Assembly: GCF_005233835.1 (NCBI RefSeq) | Contig: NZ_SZQA01000002.1 | Coordinates: forward strand, 248,001-312,000 | Source: Herbidospora galbida | GTDB taxonomy: Bacteria > Actinomycetota > Actinomycetes > Streptosporangiales > Streptosporangiaceae | Direction: 5' to 3' | DNA length: 64,000 bases | Shown: piece by piece, positions 1 to 8,677 of the stretch | Layout: each line of letters starts with the position of its first letter | Numbering within the stretch: the stretch's first letter is position 1 | Notes under the pieces: model-generated | Told to the model about the DNA's origin: nothing | What the model saw: only the letters and a program-made list of their open reading frames with translations | The model's database searches: none | Program-made: the position numbers and the translations under genes

Positions 1-458
1 GCGACGTCCGGCGGCTGTGCGAAGACCACGGCGAGAGGTGGGTGCTGGCCTACGTCTGCTACGTCGAGGCCTATCTCGCGTGGGGGTCGGGCGACCACGC
101 CGGAGCCGAGCGGCTGGCGCGCGAGTCGCTGACGTACAGCAGGATCTTCAACGATCTGATCGGCACGGTGCTCGACGTCGAACTGCTCGCGCTGGTGCTC
201 GTCGGCACCGGCGACGCCGCCGGCGGCGCGCTCCTGCAGGGCGCGGCGGCGGTCGTCTGGGAGTCGGTCGGCTCTCCTCTGTACGGCTCCCGCCACTTCA
301 CCGCCGCCCACGACGAATGCGCCCGAAGGGCGGCGATCGAACTGGGCGAGGAGGCTTACCAGACGGCGCTGGCGCGCGGCAGGGGGATGGGACTCGACCG
401 GGCGTTAGAACTTTCCACCCGAGGTAGAGAATTATCCACCGCCGCCCCTCAAACGTGA
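1..458 (+). CDS. C-terminal end of a regulatory (STAND/AfsR-like) ATPase, 5' truncated by window
   Basis: The open frame enters from the left edge (first full codon at position 3) and ends with TGA at 456-458. The visible ~150 residues are alpha-helical, TPR-like, and end in a block (positions ~235-400) that resembles the C-terminus of the next gene: an accumulating-locus helix ('GALLQGAAAVVWESVG'), then an 'ARRAAIELGEEAYQTALARGRGM' type helix matching 'RRVLGERDYLDAYAEGRRM' downstream. This makes the two genes tandem paralogues. Such C-terminal helices are typical of large actinobacterial NB-ARC/TPR regulators. The ATPase part lies outside the window, so whether it carried a DNA-binding domain is unknown. 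The stop directly abuts the next reading frame, so the two are probably cotranscribed. Confidence 0.7.
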   Translation, partial: DVRRLCEDHGERWVLAYVCYVEAYLAWGSGDHAGAERLARESLTYSRIFNDLIGTVLDVELLALVLVGTGDAAGGALLQGAAAVVWESVGSPLYGSRHFTAAHDECARRAAIELGEEAYQTALARGRGMGLDRALELSTRGRELSTAAPQT

Positions 459-2513
459 TTGCGCCGTGAAACCCTGACGGCCGTGAACCTTCCGGCGGAA
501 ACCAGTACCTTCGTCGGGCGAGACGCGGAGTTGTCCGAGGTCGGCCGACTGATCACCGAGTCGTCGGTGGTGACGCTCGCCGGTCCGGGCGGCGTGGGGA
601 AGACGCGTCTGGCATTCCGCGCGGCGGCGCAGCACGCCAGGGTTCACCTGGAGCCGGTCCGGGTGGCCGAGTTGGCCGCCGAGCGCAACGGCGATCTGCT
701 CGCCCACGCGGTCTCCGCTGCGCTCGGCCTCCCGGAGCAGTCGGTCCGGCCCCAGGGCGAGGTGCTGGCCGCACACCTCGCCGACAGCCGTCTGCTGATC
801 GTGCTCGACACGGTCGAACACCTCATCGGGCCCGTCCGCACTCTGGTCGGCCAGGTGCTGGCGAAGGCGCCCGGCGTCCGGTTCCTGGTCACCGGCCGCC
901 AGCCGATCGGCCATCCGGCCGAACGCGTCTTCCGGGTACGCCCGCTCGCCGAGGCCGACGCCCTGCGCCTGTTCGCCGAACGCGCCGCCGCCGTCGTCCC
1001 CGGCTTCACCTCAACCGACGAGGTCGCCGAGCTCTGCCACCGCATGGAGGGCCTGCCGCTCGCCATCGAACTGGCCGCCCGGCGGCTGCGCTCGATGACC
1101 CCCAAAGAGCTGGCCGACCGGCTCGACGACCGGTTCGCGCTGCTCTCGGGCCACCCGGGCCGCACCGGCCGGCACGCCGCGCTGCGGACGTCGGTCGGCT
1201 GGAGCCACGAACTGTGCACCCCCGACGAGCGGCTGCTCTGGGCCCGGCTGTCGGTGTTCGCCGGCTCGTTCGAGGCCGAGGCGGCCCAGTACGTCTGCGG
1301 CGACGACCGCCTGCCCAACGTGCCCGGCACCCTGGCCAGACTGGCCGACAAGTCGGTCGTCTGCGTCGTCGGCGAGCGGTTCCACATGCTGGAGACGGTC
1401 CGCGTCTACGGCCGCGAGTGGCTGCGCGAACTCGGCGAGGAGGAGCACCTGATGCTCCGCCACCGCGACCACTACGTCTCGCTGGCCCGCCGCGCCGAGG
1501 CCGACTGGTGCGGCCCCAACCAGGCGTCGTGGTCCGACTGGGCGCGCGGCGAGATGCCGAACCTGCGCCTGGCCCTCGACCGGAGCATCGCCAGCCCGAT
1601 CGGCCTCGACCTGGTGGGCCGCCTGTGGTTCGTCTGGTACTGCCTCGGCCACGCCCGCGAAGGCCGCCACTACCTCGACCGGGCGTTGGAACGTAACACC
1701 GCGGACAGCCCCCAGCGCACCCGCGCCCTGTGGGCCGCCGCCTTCGTCGCCTTCGCCCAGGGCGACCACGACCAGATGGCCATCCGCCTCACCCAGGCCC
1801 GCGAGGCCGCCCTCGCCCAGGAGGATCCGGCCGCCATCGGCCACGCCTGCACCGGCGCCGCGAGCCTGGCCCTGTTCCAGGGCGACTTCGACGCCGTACG
1901 CCTGCTCGCCGAGGAGGCCATCGACCACCTCGACCGCGTCGGCGGCCGCTACGTCGCCCGCCTGTCGGCGATGTCGCTGCTGGCGCTGGCCCTGATCGGC
2001 CGGGGCGACCCCGACGAGGCGGTGATCGTCCTGGAGGGCCAGCGGGCCGCCTGCGAGGCGCTCGGCGAAGAGTGGTCCCGCTCGATGGGCGACCAGATCA
2101 GGGCCGCCGCCGAACTCGGCCGGGGCGACGCCGTCACCGCCGACCGCTACGCCCGCACCTCCCTGCGCACGATCTGGCGCCTGGGCGACGTGATGGGCAG
2201 CGCGATGGCCGTCGAACGCCTCGCCGCCTGCGCCGTCGCGATGGGCGACGCCGTCCGCGCGGCCCGCCTGCTGGGCGTGGGGGAGCGGCTGTGGGCCGAG
2301 TTCGGGCCGACCCACTTCGCGCCGCCCGGTTTCGTCGAGTCGCGTGGCCGCACCGACCGGCGCACCCGCCGGGTCCTCGGCGAACGCGACTATCTCGACG
2401 CCTACGCCGAAGGCCGGCGCATGTCCCTCGACGGCGGCGTCGGCTACGCCCTGGGCGGTCTTCCCAATTCCGGAGCGATGCGGTGGAATCATCCCGCCGA
2501 TGAATGCCGATGA
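459..2513 (+). CDS. STAND-family (NB-ARC/TPR) regulatory ATPase
   Basis: 684 residues from a TTG at 459; a GTG at 483, eight codons later, is an equally possible start and neither has a clear ribosome binding site, fitting translational coupling to the upstream frame. An N-terminal P-loop module shows Walker A GPGGVGKTR (residues 42-50), a Walker B LLIVLD near 112-117 and the NB-ARC GLPLAIELAA motif near 203-212. About 330 residues of TPR-like helices follow to the C-terminus. This is the architecture of AfsR/COG3903-type signal-transduction ATPases, but no winged-helix SARP or LuxR DNA-binding domain is present at either end, so it must act through a partner or as a sensor. The usual Walker B-flanking DN-C-EH sequence reads DTVEH here. 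The last 14 nt overlap the following sigma-factor gene. Confidence 0.8.
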   Translation: MRRETLTAVNLPAETSTFVGRDAELSEVGRLITESSVVTLAGPGGVGKTRLAFRAAAQHARVHLEPVRVAELAAERNGDLLAHAVSAALGLPEQSVRPQGEVLAAHLADSRLLIVLDTVEHLIGPVRTLVGQVLAKAPGVRFLVTGRQPIGHPAERVFRVRPLAEADALRLFAERAAAVVPGFTSTDEVAELCHRMEGLPLAIELAARRLRSMTPKELADRLDDRFALLSGHPGRTGRHAALRTSVGWSHELCTPDERLLWARLSVFAGSFEAEAAQYVCGDDRLPNVPGTLARLADKSVVCVVGERFHMLETVRVYGREWLRELGEEEHLMLRHRDHYVSLARRAEADWCGPNQASWSDWARGEMPNLRLALDRSIASPIGLDLVGRLWFVWYCLGHAREGRHYLDRALERNTADSPQRTRALWAAAFVAFAQGDHDQMAIRLTQAREAALAQEDPAAIGHACTGAASLALFQGDFDAVRLLAEEAIDHLDRVGGRYVARLSAMSLLALALIGRGDPDEAVIVLEGQRAACEALGEEWSRSMGDQIRAAAELGRGDAVTADRYARTSLRTIWRLGDVMGSAMAVERLAACAVAMGDAVRAARLLGVGERLWAEFGPTHFAPPGFVESRGRTDRRTRRVLGERDYLDAYAEGRRMSLDGGVGYALGGLPNSGAMRWNHPADECR

Positions 2514-3063
2514 CCCGCCCCCTCTGACCGACGACGAAGCGGTCGGCCGTTCGCTCGCCGGTGACCTGACCGCCTACGAGGCGCTCGTCACCCGGTACAC
2601 CGCGATCGCCCACCGCACGGCGTTCCTGCTCGGCGCGGGCGACGAGGCCGAGGACGTGGTCCAGGAGGCGTTCGTCAAGGCCTATCGTCATCTGAGGTCG
2701 TTCCGGCGCGACTCGGCCTTCCGGCCGTGGCTGCTGCGCATCGTGGCCAACGAGACCCACAACGCGACCCGCTCACGCGGGCGCCGGGCCGACCTGTCGG
2801 TCCGGCTGGAGGCGGTGCGCAAGCCGGGCGGCCCGGAAGATCCGCAGGACACGGCGGTGGCGGGCGACCGGTCGGCGCGGCTGCTCGCGGCGGTCCGGGC
2901 CCTGCCTGATCGGGAACGCGAAGCGGTGGTCTGCCGGTATTTCCTGCAGTTGTCCGAAGCGGAGACGGCCGAGGTCCTCGACTGCCCGATCGGGTCGGTG
3001 AAGAGCCGCACCCACCGGGGCCTGCGGCGGCTGAGGGAGGAGGTGGATCGTGAACTCCTCTGA
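2500..3063 (+). CDS. ECF-type RNA polymerase sigma factor (first of three)
   Basis: 187 residues from ATG 2500, which overlaps the end of the ATPase gene by 14 nt. Region 2 is recognisable around residues 20-85 (core-binding GDEAEDVVQEAFVKAYRHL, then FRPWLLRIVANETHNATR) and region 4 at the C-terminus (LPDREREAVVCRYF...LSEAETAEVL...IGSVKSRTHRGLRRLREE, the helix-turn-helix that reads the -35). No extra C-terminal domain is present. A membrane protein gene overlaps its 3' end by 14 nt and is very probably its regulator. The overlap with the ATPase suggests that ATPase, sigma and partner form one transcription unit. The target regulon cannot be inferred. Confidence 0.9.
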   Translation: MNADDPPPLTDDEAVGRSLAGDLTAYEALVTRYTAIAHRTAFLLGAGDEAEDVVQEAFVKAYRHLRSFRRDSAFRPWLLRIVANETHNATRSRGRRADLSVRLEAVRKPGGPEDPQDTAVAGDRSARLLAAVRALPDREREAVVCRYFLQLSEAETAEVLDCPIGSVKSRTHRGLRRLREEVDRELL

Positions 3064-3757
3064 CGACCCCTTCGAGGCCGAACTCCGCGCCCTGGGCGAG
3101 TCCCTCCACGTGCCGCCGCCGCCCACCGCGATGGCCGACCGGGTGCTGACCGCGTTGCGGGAGCCCGAGCCTAAGCGCCGGTTCACCACCAAGCGCCTGG
3201 TGGCCGTCCTGGCCGCCTTCCTGGTCGTGCTGGTCGCCGCCACCCCGCAGGGCCGCGCGGCGGTCGCCGAGGTGCTGCGGTTCGCCGGGGTCGAGATCGA
3301 GGTCGGCGGCTCCGCGCCCCTCCCGTCGGGCTCGCCGTCGCCGCTGCCGTCGGAGACGAGCGCCGCCCTGGCCGAGGCGCGCGGGGCGGTGGCCTTCCCG
3401 CTGGTCGTACCGGCCGCGCTCGGCGAACCCGACCAGGTCAGGGTGGCCGACGGAGGCCAGGTCGTCAGCATGTACTGGGACGGGATCCGCCTCGACCAGT
3501 ACGACGGCTCCCTGCGCGAGGTCTGGCACAAACAGCTCGGCGACCCCTACCCGCAGCAGCTCTGGCTCGGCACCACCTCGGCGGTGTGGATCCCCCAGCA
3601 ACACGGCATCGAATACCTGCCCGCGGGCGGCGGGAACCCGGTCTCCCTCCGCCTGGCCGGTCCCACCCTGATCTGGCAGCACGGCCGCGTCGGCCTGCGC
3701 CTCGAAGGCGTGCCCGACGTCGAGGAGGCCAAGAAGATCGCGGCGTCAGCTCGCTAG
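3050..3757 (+). CDS. single-pass membrane protein, putative anti-sigma factor of the preceding ECF sigma
   Basis: 235 residues from GTG 3050, preceded by a strong GGAGGAGG ribosome binding site inside the sigma gene. Topology: ~40 N-terminal cytoplasmic residues including a basic stretch (PKRRFTTKR), one membrane segment (residues ~45-63, LVAVLAAFLVVLVAAT), a Ser/Pro linker, then an extracytoplasmic domain of ~140 residues. No HxxxCxxC zinc anti-sigma motif is seen, so it is not a ZAS protein; the C-terminal half is reminiscent of DUF4367-like extracytoplasmic domains. The gene order and 14-nt overlap are the main argument for an anti-sigma role. Its 3' end overlaps the convergent deaminase gene by 12 nt. 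Confidence 0.7.
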   Translation: MNSSDDPFEAELRALGESLHVPPPPTAMADRVLTALREPEPKRRFTTKRLVAVLAAFLVVLVAATPQGRAAVAEVLRFAGVEIEVGGSAPLPSGSPSPLPSETSAALAEARGAVAFPLVVPAALGEPDQVRVADGGQVVSMYWDGIRLDQYDGSLREVWHKQLGDPYPQQLWLGTTSAVWIPQQHGIEYLPAGGGNPVSLRLAGPTLIWQHGRVGLRLEGVPDVEEAKKIAASAR

Positions 3758-4759
3758 CCAGGCGTCGATGTCGGCGATGATCTCCTTGCGCACCGGCTCG
3801 GGGGCCGTTGACGACCTGATCGACTGGCGGGCCAGCTCCGCCAGCTCGGCGTCGGAGAAGCCGTAGACATCCCTGGCCAGTTCGTACTGCGGCAGCAGCC
3901 GGGCGCCGAACAGGAGCGGGTCGTCGGCGCCCAGCGCGATCGGCACCCCGGCCTCGAAAAGCCTTCTCAGCGGTACGTCCTCAGGACCCCGCGCCACCCC
4001 CAGGCCCACGTTGGAGAGCGGGCACACCTCGCAGGTGATCTGCCGGTCGGCCAGCCGCTCCATCAGCCGCCCGCTCTCGGCGGCGCGCACGCCGTGACCG
4101 ACCCGGTCGGCCCCCAGGTCGTCGACGCACTCGGCGACCGAGGCCGCGCCCAGCAGCTCGCCGCCGTGGGGCACCGCCAGCAGCCCGGCCCGCTTCGCGA
4201 TCCGGAACGCCGCGTCGAAGTCGCGCGCCCGGCCGCGCCGCTCGTCGTTGGACAACCCGAACCCGACCACGCCCTTGTCGGCGTACTGCGCCGCCAGCCG
4301 GGCCAGGGTGCGGGCGTCGAGCGGATGGCGGGTGCGGTTGGCCGCCACGATCACCGCGACCCCGACCCCGGTCGCCCCGGACGCCACCCGGGCCGCGTCG
4401 AGCGCCAACTCCAGTGTCTCGGTCAGGCCGCCGAACCGGGAGGCGTAGCCCGACGGGTCGACCTGGATCTCCAGCCACCGCGACCCCTCACGGGCCTCGT
4501 CTTCGGCCGCCTCGCGGACCAGCCGGTAGACGTCGGAGGGCCGCCGCAGCACCGACCGGGCGATGTCGTAGAGCCGCTGGAACCGGAACCAGCCGCGTTC
4601 GTCGGTGGCGTGCAGCTGCGGCGGCCAGTCCTGCACCAGGGCGTCCGGTAGGTGGACCCCCTGCTCGCGGGCGAGCTCGATGAGCGTTGAATGGCGCATC
4701 GAACCGGTGAAGTGCAGGTGGAGATGTGCCTTGGGGAGTTTGTCGAGTGGGCGCCGCAT
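3746..4759 (-). CDS. add: adenosine deaminase
   Basis: Zn-dependent hydrolase converting adenosine to inosine in purine salvage. From ATG 4759 the protein begins MRRPLDKLPKAHLHLHFTGS, the usual family N-terminus. Metal and catalytic landmarks are all present: the HLHLH pair, VPHGGE (ligand His and proton-shuttle Glu), DRVGHG, and the ALGADDP Asp pair. ATG 4759 is chosen because AGGA lies seven bases upstream; ATG 4765 and GTG 4781-4783 are in-frame alternatives adding two or eight residues. Length (~337 aa) is normal for the family. It is transcribed away from the second sigma-factor gene, with only ~70 bp between start codons, and converges on the membrane protein gene at 3050. Confidence 0.92.
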   Translation of the reverse strand: MRRPLDKLPKAHLHLHFTGSMRHSTLIELAREQGVHLPDALVQDWPPQLHATDERGWFRFQRLYDIARSVLRRPSDVYRLVREAAEDEAREGSRWLEIQVDPSGYASRFGGLTETLELALDAARVASGATGVGVAVIVAANRTRHPLDARTLARLAAQYADKGVVGFGLSNDERRGRARDFDAAFRIAKRAGLLAVPHGGELLGAASVAECVDDLGADRVGHGVRAAESGRLMERLADRQITCEVCPLSNVGLGVARGPEDVPLRRLFEAGVPIALGADDPLLFGARLLPQYELARDVYGFSDAELAELARQSIRSSTAPEPVRKEIIADIDAWLAS

Positions 4760-4832
4760 CTCCATATCCTGCCGCAACAGCACTCAACCCTTCACCCGGT
4801 TCACGCGTTGTGGACGAGCGAAAGGGGAGCCC

Positions 4833-5327
4833 ATGACCGATGAAGACGAAGCGGCCTTCGACGAGTTCGTGGCCGCGCGCAGCACGGCGCTGCTCCGTAC
4901 CGCGATCCTCGTCTGCGGCGCCAGCGCTCACGACGCTGAGGATCTGGTGCAGGGCGCGCTGGAGAAGGTCTACCGCCACTGGTCCCGCATCCGGGCCGAC
5001 AACCCGGAGGCCTACGCCAGGAAAGTGGTGGTCAACAGCGCCATCACCCGCTCGCGCCGCCGGCGCGTGATCCAGGAGATCACGTTCGCCGCGCCGCCCG
5101 ACACCCCCGTCGACGCCCCCGACCTCGGTCTTCGCGAAGCGATGCTGACCGAGCTGCGCAAACTGCCGGCCCGCATGCGGGCCGTCCTGGTGCTGCGCTA
5201 CTGGGAGGACCAGTCGGAGGCCGAGACCGCCGCCCAGCTCGGCTGCTCGGTCGGCACGGTGAAGAGCCAGGCGGCGCGGGGGCTCGCCAGGATCCGAGAA
5301 GCGATGGTCGAAGGAGTGCCAGCATGA
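4833..5327 (+). CDS. SigE-family ECF sigma factor (second of three)
   Basis: 164 residues from ATG 4833 behind an AAAGGGGAG ribosome binding site. It starts with the acidic helix and FDEFVAARSTALLRTAILVCG typical of the actinobacterial SigE-like ECF subfamily, followed by DAEDLVQGALEKVYRHW (region 2.2) and a region 4 with LRYWEDQSEAETAAQLGCS and GTVKSQAARGLARIRE. The stop overlaps the start of the next gene as ATGA, so sigma and partner are translationally coupled. It is about 60% similar by eye to the sigma factor at 6290, indicating a local duplication of the sigma/partner pair. The region 2/4 linker is short and there is no sensory C-terminal extension. Confidence 0.92.
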   Translation: MTDEDEAAFDEFVAARSTALLRTAILVCGASAHDAEDLVQGALEKVYRHWSRIRADNPEAYARKVVVNSAITRSRRRRVIQEITFAAPPDTPVDAPDLGLREAMLTELRKLPARMRAVLVLRYWEDQSEAETAAQLGCSVGTVKSQAARGLARIREAMVEGVPA

Positions 5328-6253
5328 ACGTCGAAGAAGCACTGAAAGAGGCGATGCGCGCCCAGGTGGGGGAGGTCTACGCCCCGCCGTCGATGGGCAG
5401 CGCCGTCCGGCGCCGCCGCCGCCGTTCGCTCGTCCGGTTCCGTACGACCGGAGCCGTGCTGGTGACCGCGGCCGTCGCGATCACCGTCCCGGTCGTCCTG
5501 ACCAACACCACCCCGCAGGCCGGGCCGGCCTCCGGCGCCTCGGCGCCCGCGATCGCGGTGCCCGGGATCGTGGTGCCCGACGTGGTCGGCATGAACGCCA
5601 AGAAGGCCTACCTGCTCCTGGAGCAGGCCGGTCTGACCCCCATGATCATGACCCCCGGAGAGGGGGCCGACAAGGCCGGCGTGGTCGCCGGCGAGAACGT
5701 GATCCTGACCGAGCCCGCCGCCGGAGCCGTCGCCGACCCGAAGGCGCTCGTCCAGATCAAGGTCCCGTGGGTCCCCGCGCCGACCGCCTCTCCCGAGCCC
5801 CCCGCCGACAAGCCGGCGACCACTTCCGACCTGGGCGACCTCGGCGACGGCCTGACCTGGATGGGCGTCCACGTCGGCTACCTGCCCGAGGGCGTCAAGT
5901 GGAGCGGGAACTCCTACGCGGGCGGCTTCGGCCCGAAGTCGGCCACCGTCCCCTACGTCACCGAGGGCCTGGAGGAGGGCATGTACTCCATCCAGGTGAT
6001 CGTCGGCGTCGACCAGAACCTGCTGCGCCGCGACGGGCAGAAGGTCGGCCCCGACACCTGGGTGAACAACTACAACGAGGGCGGCGGCGAGGAGCCGTTC
6101 GGCCCGGCGACCACCCTCACCGCCAGCCGTGACATCCCCGGTGACCAGGTCGTCCAGGTCCTCTTCAGCCCCGACTACAGCGCCTCCCTCGGCGAGGAGC
6201 GCGCCCGCACCGAGATCGCCAAGGTGATCGAGCACATCCGCCTCGAGAAGTAG
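5324..6253 (+). CDS. membrane-anchored PASTA-domain protein, putative sigma-factor regulator
   Basis: 309 residues, start ATG 5324 overlapping the sigma stop. The cytoplasmic N-terminus is ~40 residues with an Arg cluster (VRRRRRRSLVRFR), followed by one membrane segment (residues ~42-60), a short Gly/Ala linker, then a PASTA domain at residues ~84-148, recognisable by VPDVVGMNAKKAYLLLEQAG and the closing ILTEPAAGAVADPKALVQIKV. A Pro-rich linker and a ~130-residue C-terminal domain of no family I recognise follow. PASTA domains bind muropeptide or peptidoglycan in PknB-type kinases and PBPs. Here the context suggests a cell-wall-sensing partner for the ECF sigma encoded just upstream. That role is inference. 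Confidence 0.75.
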   Translation: MNVEEALKEAMRAQVGEVYAPPSMGSAVRRRRRRSLVRFRTTGAVLVTAAVAITVPVVLTNTTPQAGPASGASAPAIAVPGIVVPDVVGMNAKKAYLLLEQAGLTPMIMTPGEGADKAGVVAGENVILTEPAAGAVADPKALVQIKVPWVPAPTASPEPPADKPATTSDLGDLGDGLTWMGVHVGYLPEGVKWSGNSYAGGFGPKSATVPYVTEGLEEGMYSIQVIVGVDQNLLRRDGQKVGPDTWVNNYNEGGGEEPFGPATTLTASRDIPGDQVVQVLFSPDYSASLGEERARTEIAKVIEHIRLEK

Positions 6254-6289
6254 GGCAACCTCCCCGCCCGGTCAGGCGTATGTGAGGGC

Positions 6290-6775
6290 ATGACGGGATT
6301 CGCGGAATTCGTCGCCGCCCGGGGCACCGCCCTGCTCCGGACGGCGTACCTCACCTGCGGGTCCGTCCATGAAGCCGAAGACGTGCTGCAGGCCGCCCTG
6401 GAGAAGGCCTGCCGCAACTGGTCCCGGATCGACGATCGCGATCCGGAGCCCTACGTGCGGCGCATCATCGTCAACACCGTCATCAGCCGGGCCAGACGAC
6501 GGGCGATCCTGCGGATCATCCCCACGGGATCGCCTCCCGACCTGCCGGCGCCCGCCGATGACGTGGTGCTGCGCCACGTGCTCATGGACGGCCTGCGAGC
6601 CCTGCCACCCCGTCAGCGCGCGGTGATCGTGCTGCGCTACTGGGAGGACCTGACCGAGAGCCAGACCGCCGAGATCCTCGGCTGTTCCGCCGGCACGGTG
6701 AAGAGCCAGACGGCCAAGGCCATGGCCCGCCTGCGCACCCTGCTGGGCGAGGAGGCGACCAATGCTGGAGCATGA
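6290..6775 (+). CDS. SigE-family ECF sigma factor (third of three)
   Basis: 161 residues from ATG 6290 with GTGAGGG upstream. It has the same opening (FAEFVAARGTALLRTAYLTCG), region 2 (EAEDVLQAALEKACRNW, YVRRIIVNTVISRARR) and region 4 (LRYWEDLTESQTAEILGCS, GTVKSQTAKAMARLR) as the sigma factor at 4833. The intergenic distance from the PASTA gene is 36 bp on the same strand, so the four genes 4833-7340 may be one operon. Its 3' end overlaps the next gene by 14 nt, the same arrangement as in the first cassette. Confidence 0.92.
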   Translation: MTGFAEFVAARGTALLRTAYLTCGSVHEAEDVLQAALEKACRNWSRIDDRDPEPYVRRIIVNTVISRARRRAILRIIPTGSPPDLPAPADDVVLRHVLMDGLRALPPRQRAVIVLRYWEDLTESQTAEILGCSAGTVKSQTAKAMARLRTLLGEEATNAGA

Positions 6776-7340
6776 CCTCCGGGAGGCGATGGCCGCCGAG
6801 ACCGCGACCCTGGCAGCCGCCCCCGACCTGGCCGAACGCGTCGAACGCCGGGCCCGCAGCCGAAGGTGGCGCACCCGCCTCGCCGTGCTCCTCGTCCCGT
6901 TCCTGGCCGCCGCCGGCTGGTTCCTCGTCCCCCAAGCGCTCGGTACGGGCGCCGTGCCGGCCGACCAGATCATCGACGGCGTACTGGTCACCCATCTGCC
7001 GCCCGGACTGATCAGAGCGCCGGAGGACCCCCCGGACGACGACGATTTCCCGGGGGTCACCGCCCTCTGGTCCACCGGCGGAGGGAAGCCGTTCACGGAC
7101 GGCGGCGACGGAATCTCGGTCTCCGTCTACCGGAGTGCCGACATCGAGAACACCCCGGCCTCGCTGGACGAGTTCGGCGCGGGAGAGCCCCGGGAGATCG
7201 CCGGGAAATGGGGCCGCCACGGCATGATGATGGGCATCGAGGTCTTCTACTGGGTGCCCCGGCCCGGCGTGATCGTCATGGTCATGGCCGTCGGTGCCGA
7301 CCTGGAGCCGGTCGTCGAGGGGATCGTGGTCCCCGGCTAG
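6762..7340 (+). CDS. single-pass membrane protein, putative partner of the third sigma factor
   Basis: 192 residues from ATG 6762. There is a ~37-residue N-terminal cytoplasmic stretch ending [11 protein letters not shown], one membrane segment (residues ~38-56, [18 protein letters not shown]), and a ~135-residue outer domain rich in Gly and Asp with the stretch PPDDDDFPG. No PASTA domain and no zinc-binding anti-sigma motif are present. The position immediately after, and overlapping, an ECF sigma gene is the only functional clue. The stop TAG is shared base for base with the stop of the convergent aminotransferase gene (CTAG, 7337-7340). Confidence 0.65.
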   Translation: MLEHDLREAMAAETATLAAAPDLAERVERRARSRRWRTRLAVLLVPFLAAAGWFLVPQALGTGAVPADQIIDGVLVTHLPPGLIRAPEDPPDDDDFPGVTALWSTGGGKPFTDGGDGISVSVYRSADIENTPASLDEFGAGEPREIAGKWGRHGMMMGIEVFYWVPRPGVIVMVMAVGADLEPVVEGIVVPG

Positions 7341-8536
7341 CGGGCCTCGCCGAAGAGCTTGCCCAGCCGGGTGACCCCTTCGGCGAGGTCGTCGTCGCCC
7401 AGGGCGTAGGAGAGCCGGAAGTACCCCGGCGTGCCGAACGCCTCGCCCGGCACCACCGCGACCTCGGCCTCCTCCAGCACCAGCTCGGCCAGCTCGACCG
7501 ACGACGCCGCCCGGCGCCCCCGGATCTCCTTGCCGATCAGCTCCTTGACCGACGGGTAGACGTAGAAGGCCCCGAACGGCTCGGGGCAGACCACGCCCGG
7601 GATCTCGTTCAGCATCCGCACGATCGTCTGCCGCCGCCGGTCGAAGGCGGTCCGCATCTCGGCCACCGCCGACAGATCGCCCGACACGGCCGCCAGCGCC
7701 GCCGCCTGGGCCACGTTCGACACGTTGGACGTCGAGTGCGACTGCAGGTTGGTGGCCGCCTTCACCACGTCGGAGGGGCCGATGAGCCACCCGACCCGCC
7801 AGCCCGTCATCGCGTACGTCTTGGCCACGCCATTGAGCACCACGACCTTGTCGGCCAGCTCGGGCACGGCGGTCGCGATGCTGGTGAACTTCGCGGAGCC
7901 GTACACGAGATGCTCGTAGATCTCGTCGGTCACGACCCACAGGTCGTGCTCGACCGCCCAGCGGCCGATCGCCTCGACCTGCTCGGGGGAGTGGACCGCC
8001 CCGGTCGGGTTCGACGGGGAGACGAACAGCAGCGCCTTGGTCCGCTCGGTCCGGGCCGCCTCCAGCTGCTCCACCGACGCCAGGTAGCCGCTGCCCTCGT
8101 CGGTGACGACGTCGACCTGGACGCCCCCGGCCAGCTTGATCGCCTCGGGGTAGGTGGTCCAGTAGGGCGCCACGACCAGCACCTCGTCACCCGGGTCGAG
8201 CAGGGTCGCGAAGACCGCGTAGACGGCGTGCTTGCCGCCGTTGGTGACCAGCACCCGGCCCGCGTCGACCTCGAACCCGGAGTCGCGCAGCGTCTTGGCC
8301 GCGATGGCCTGCTTCAGCTCCGGCAGGCCCCCCGGCGGCGTGTACTTGTGGAACCGGTCTTCCGCGCAGGCCGCCACGGCCGCCTCGACGATGTAGCCGG
8401 GCGTCGGGAAGTCGGGCTCCCCGGCGCCGAACCCGATCACGGGCCGGCCGGCGGCCTTCATGGCCTTGGCCCGGGCGTCGACGGCGAGGGTGGCTGACTC
8501 GGAAATGGCGGCGACACGCGCGGAGATTCGGCTCAT
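7337..8536 (-). CDS. aspC: aspartate aminotransferase (class I/II, PLP-dependent)
   Basis: About 399 residues from ATG 8536 ([21 protein letters not shown]), the usual actinobacterial start; a GTG at 8540-8542 would add two residues. It transfers the amino group between aspartate or glutamate and 2-oxo acids. Fold-type I landmarks are: [10 protein letters not shown] near the N-terminus, [14 protein letters not shown], the substrate-binding SPSNPTG, DEIYEHL, the PLP-lysine motif [12 protein letters not shown] and the C-terminal Arg in YFRLSYAL. Subgroup I-gamma enzymes of this kind are common in actinobacteria just upstream of the tRNA-Trp/secE locus. It is transcribed away from that locus. 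Confidence 0.9.
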   Translation of the reverse strand: MSRISARVAAISESATLAVDARAKAMKAAGRPVIGFGAGEPDFPTPGYIVEAAVAACAEDRFHKYTPPGGLPELKQAIAAKTLRDSGFEVDAGRVLVTNGGKHAVYAVFATLLDPGDEVLVVAPYWTTYPEAIKLAGGVQVDVVTDEGSGYLASVEQLEAARTERTKALLFVSPSNPTGAVHSPEQVEAIGRWAVEHDLWVVTDEIYEHLVYGSAKFTSIATAVPELADKVVVLNGVAKTYAMTGWRVGWLIGPSDVVKAATNLQSHSTSNVSNVAQAAALAAVSGDLSAVAEMRTAFDRRRQTIVRMLNEIPGVVCPEPFGAFYVYPSVKELIGKEIRGRRAASSVELAELVLEEAEVAVVPGEAFGTPGYFRLSYALGDDDLAEGVTRLGKLFGEAR

Positions 8537-8677
8537 GCGCACATGTTTTCAGACCGGTATCCCGCCGCCCCGCCATATCCACGATGCGGACGGTACCGTT
8601 GACCTGCGCGGCCGTGCTGGTTCGACGAAGTGACCGATCCTGCGTACACTTCCACGTCTAGTGGCCCACAACGGCGG

